This document shows positions 63,098-64,000 of a DNA stretch of 64,000 nt, one piece after another. A program made the translations under genes and the position numbers. The notes beneath the pieces were generated by a model, which was not told the origin of the DNA, did not search any database, and saw nothing but the letters and a program-made list of their open reading frames with translations. This DNA is from Anaerolineales bacterium. GTDB taxonomy: Bacteria; Chloroflexota; Anaerolineae; Aggregatilineales; UBA2796. The DNA is taken from assembly GCA_015075625.1 (NCBI GenBank), contig JABTTZ010000001.1:124001-188000 (forward strand). Direction: 5' to 3'. How positions within the stretch are numbered: the stretch's first letter is position 1; each line of letters starts with the position of its first letter.

Positions 63098-63299
63098 AGG
63101 TGATTCGTACTTTCTCAGAGGTTCGTTCGATAGCTGTATGGGGAAAACTTTAACGGGTTTTGGCGCAAGATACCATTGTGCAATTGCCAGAGGCAGAAAA
63201 AGAGGGAAAACGCAAAAAACGGTGAGGGGATACACACACAGGGATGCTCTAACCAGATAGACTGGGCGCATCCCTATGAATGGTTGTAAGCGATTCGCT

Positions 63300-64000
63300 C
63301 TAGGTAGGGTTAGTAGCGCCGTATTCTTCGGGGAGAGGCTGCCCACTCCGCAGCCGTTTTGTATAGCCACGCCGTTCGCGCCATCCCTGATCGGTTTGGA
63401 CAAAAATCGAGTTTGGGCGCTGGTAGCGGTTTGTGTCTAGTTCCCAAAACCACGAGGCGAGGGCAACGGAATACGCCTGACGGATATAGGATTCCACAGC
63501 GGGGCGTATTTCGGGGGAAAGTTTTGGTAGGATAGCTTGCAGCATCGTGCAAACGCGCTGAAACTCATGACAGGCATCGTTCATGTAGGAGAGGCTGGCG
63601 ACAATGGCATCTTCAAAGGAAATCTCGCGCTGTTCCATCATCACCGGAATCAGGTTGAATTCCTCCGCGTGATCGATCACTTCTTTTTCAAAGGAAAAGA
63701 ACTCATTGGCAATGCCGCCAATGAAGGCGCAGAGGTATTCCAAACGTTCACACTGCGCACGCACAGAAGCGGGTAGCGCCTCACGGCGTAGGTATAACCC
63801 CGTTGCAAACTCCATGTACCATGTCGTCACGAACATGCCGGAAATGTCGTTGCGTAGATCGATGAATTCACTAATCGTCAGATGCTTTCCGCGCACACTG
63901 CTGTTTTGATCGGTGACGGCATCCTTGAGGTGTTCCTTAAGGGCAACCATAAAGCACCGTATCCAATCTGGATCACCCTGTTCGCGGAGATCGTCTAGGA
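63300..64000 (-). CDS. Class I terpene synthase, N-terminus beyond the window
   Basis: The open frame continues to base 64000, so this is the C-terminal part, about 233 residues. The NSE metal-binding triad is NEFFSFEKE at plus-strand positions near 63687-63713 (Asn, Ser and Glu at the proper spacing). About 49 residues earlier [10 protein letters not shown] holds the likely pyrophosphate-sensing Arg, and near the C-terminus NRYQRP fits the RY pair. The aspartate-rich motif should lie just beyond the edge. The product is unknown. It ends at TAG 63300 and is followed 200 bases later by leuD on the same strand. No cytochrome P450 or prenyl transferase is in view. Confidence 0.75.
   Translation of the reverse strand, partial: LDDLREQGDPDWIRCFMVALKEHLKDAVTDQNSSVRGKHLTISEFIDLRNDISGMFVTTWYMEFATGLYLRREALPASVRAQCERLEYLCAFIGGIANEFFSFEKEVIDHAEEFNLIPVMMEQREISFEDAIVASLSYMNDACHEFQRVCTMLQAILPKLSPEIRPAVESYIRQAYSVALASWFWELDTNRYQRPNSIFVQTDQGWRERRGYTKRLRSGQPLPEEYGATNPT

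Noticed and set aside
63098-63403. Extended N-terminus of LeuD
   Set aside because: It would overlap the terpene synthase gene end and does not look like the family; ATG 63097 gives the standard length.

Overview
The window looks like a piece of chromosome from a Chloroflexota bacterium, most likely from or near the Anaerolineae. This is inferred from several things together: an intact lysW-lysX-lysY set (amino-group carrier protein route for lysine/arginine), many envelope proteins built on Pro/Thr-rich linkers, a bactofilin, an NHLP-type exporter gene, a high G+C content, and gaps full of short palindromic repeats. No rRNA, tRNA, CRISPR array, phage or complete insertion sequence was seen. 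I could run no search, so family calls rest on motifs read by eye.

Bases 1-4000 hold five loci (histidine kinase tail, membrane protein, coiled-coil protein, MBL-fold hydrolase, adenosine deaminase). All are broken by repeated single-base frameshifts on both strands, which looks like poor sequence at a contig end rather than five pseudogenes. Bases 4.1-4.7 kb hold a gene remnant interrupted by the first of three copies of a dispersed structured element of about 160 bp.

From 4.9 to 11.6 kb, plus-strand genes encode GDP-fucose synthase, a Nudix hydrolase, TsaB, an unpartnered NHLP-type ABC exporter, a Uma2-type nuclease and a tandem GNAT protein. From 12 to 20.3 kb come a peptide-binding protein, DUF554, MOSC, GreA, DinB and DUF6807 proteins, then homoserine kinase coupled to a cystathionine gamma-synthase-like enzyme. 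From 20.4 to 28.2 kb are a membrane protein with a sugar transferase, a YceI-like protein, a GH13 alpha-amylase, a lipoprotein transpeptidase with a small HTH gene, and dTDP-glucose 4,6-dehydratase.

From 28.3 to 39 kb mostly minus-strand genes dominate. They include a coupled receiver / tandem binding-protein / SH3 set, a large MGH1-like glycosidase, CcmH, Hsp20, and an ECF sigma factor with its RskA-like anti-sigma. From 39 to 48 kb are a nested repeat region, HD and GNAT proteins, a GH1 glucosidase, a cysteine-poor redoxin-like protein, a receiver-GAF-PAS histidine kinase with a degenerate receiver, DUF2007, a quinone oxidoreductase and Rho.

From 48 to 64 kb are lysW/X/Y, a double-FHA ABC transporter, threonine synthase with prephenate dehydratase, a beta-propeller protein, a bactofilin / HEAT / SH3-lipoprotein set, tryptophan 2,3-dioxygenase, leuD, and the C-terminal part of a class I terpene synthase running off the right edge. 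Amino-acid metabolism (thrB, thrC, cystathionine synthase, lysWXY, pheA, leuD, kynA) and polysaccharide/envelope functions are the main themes.
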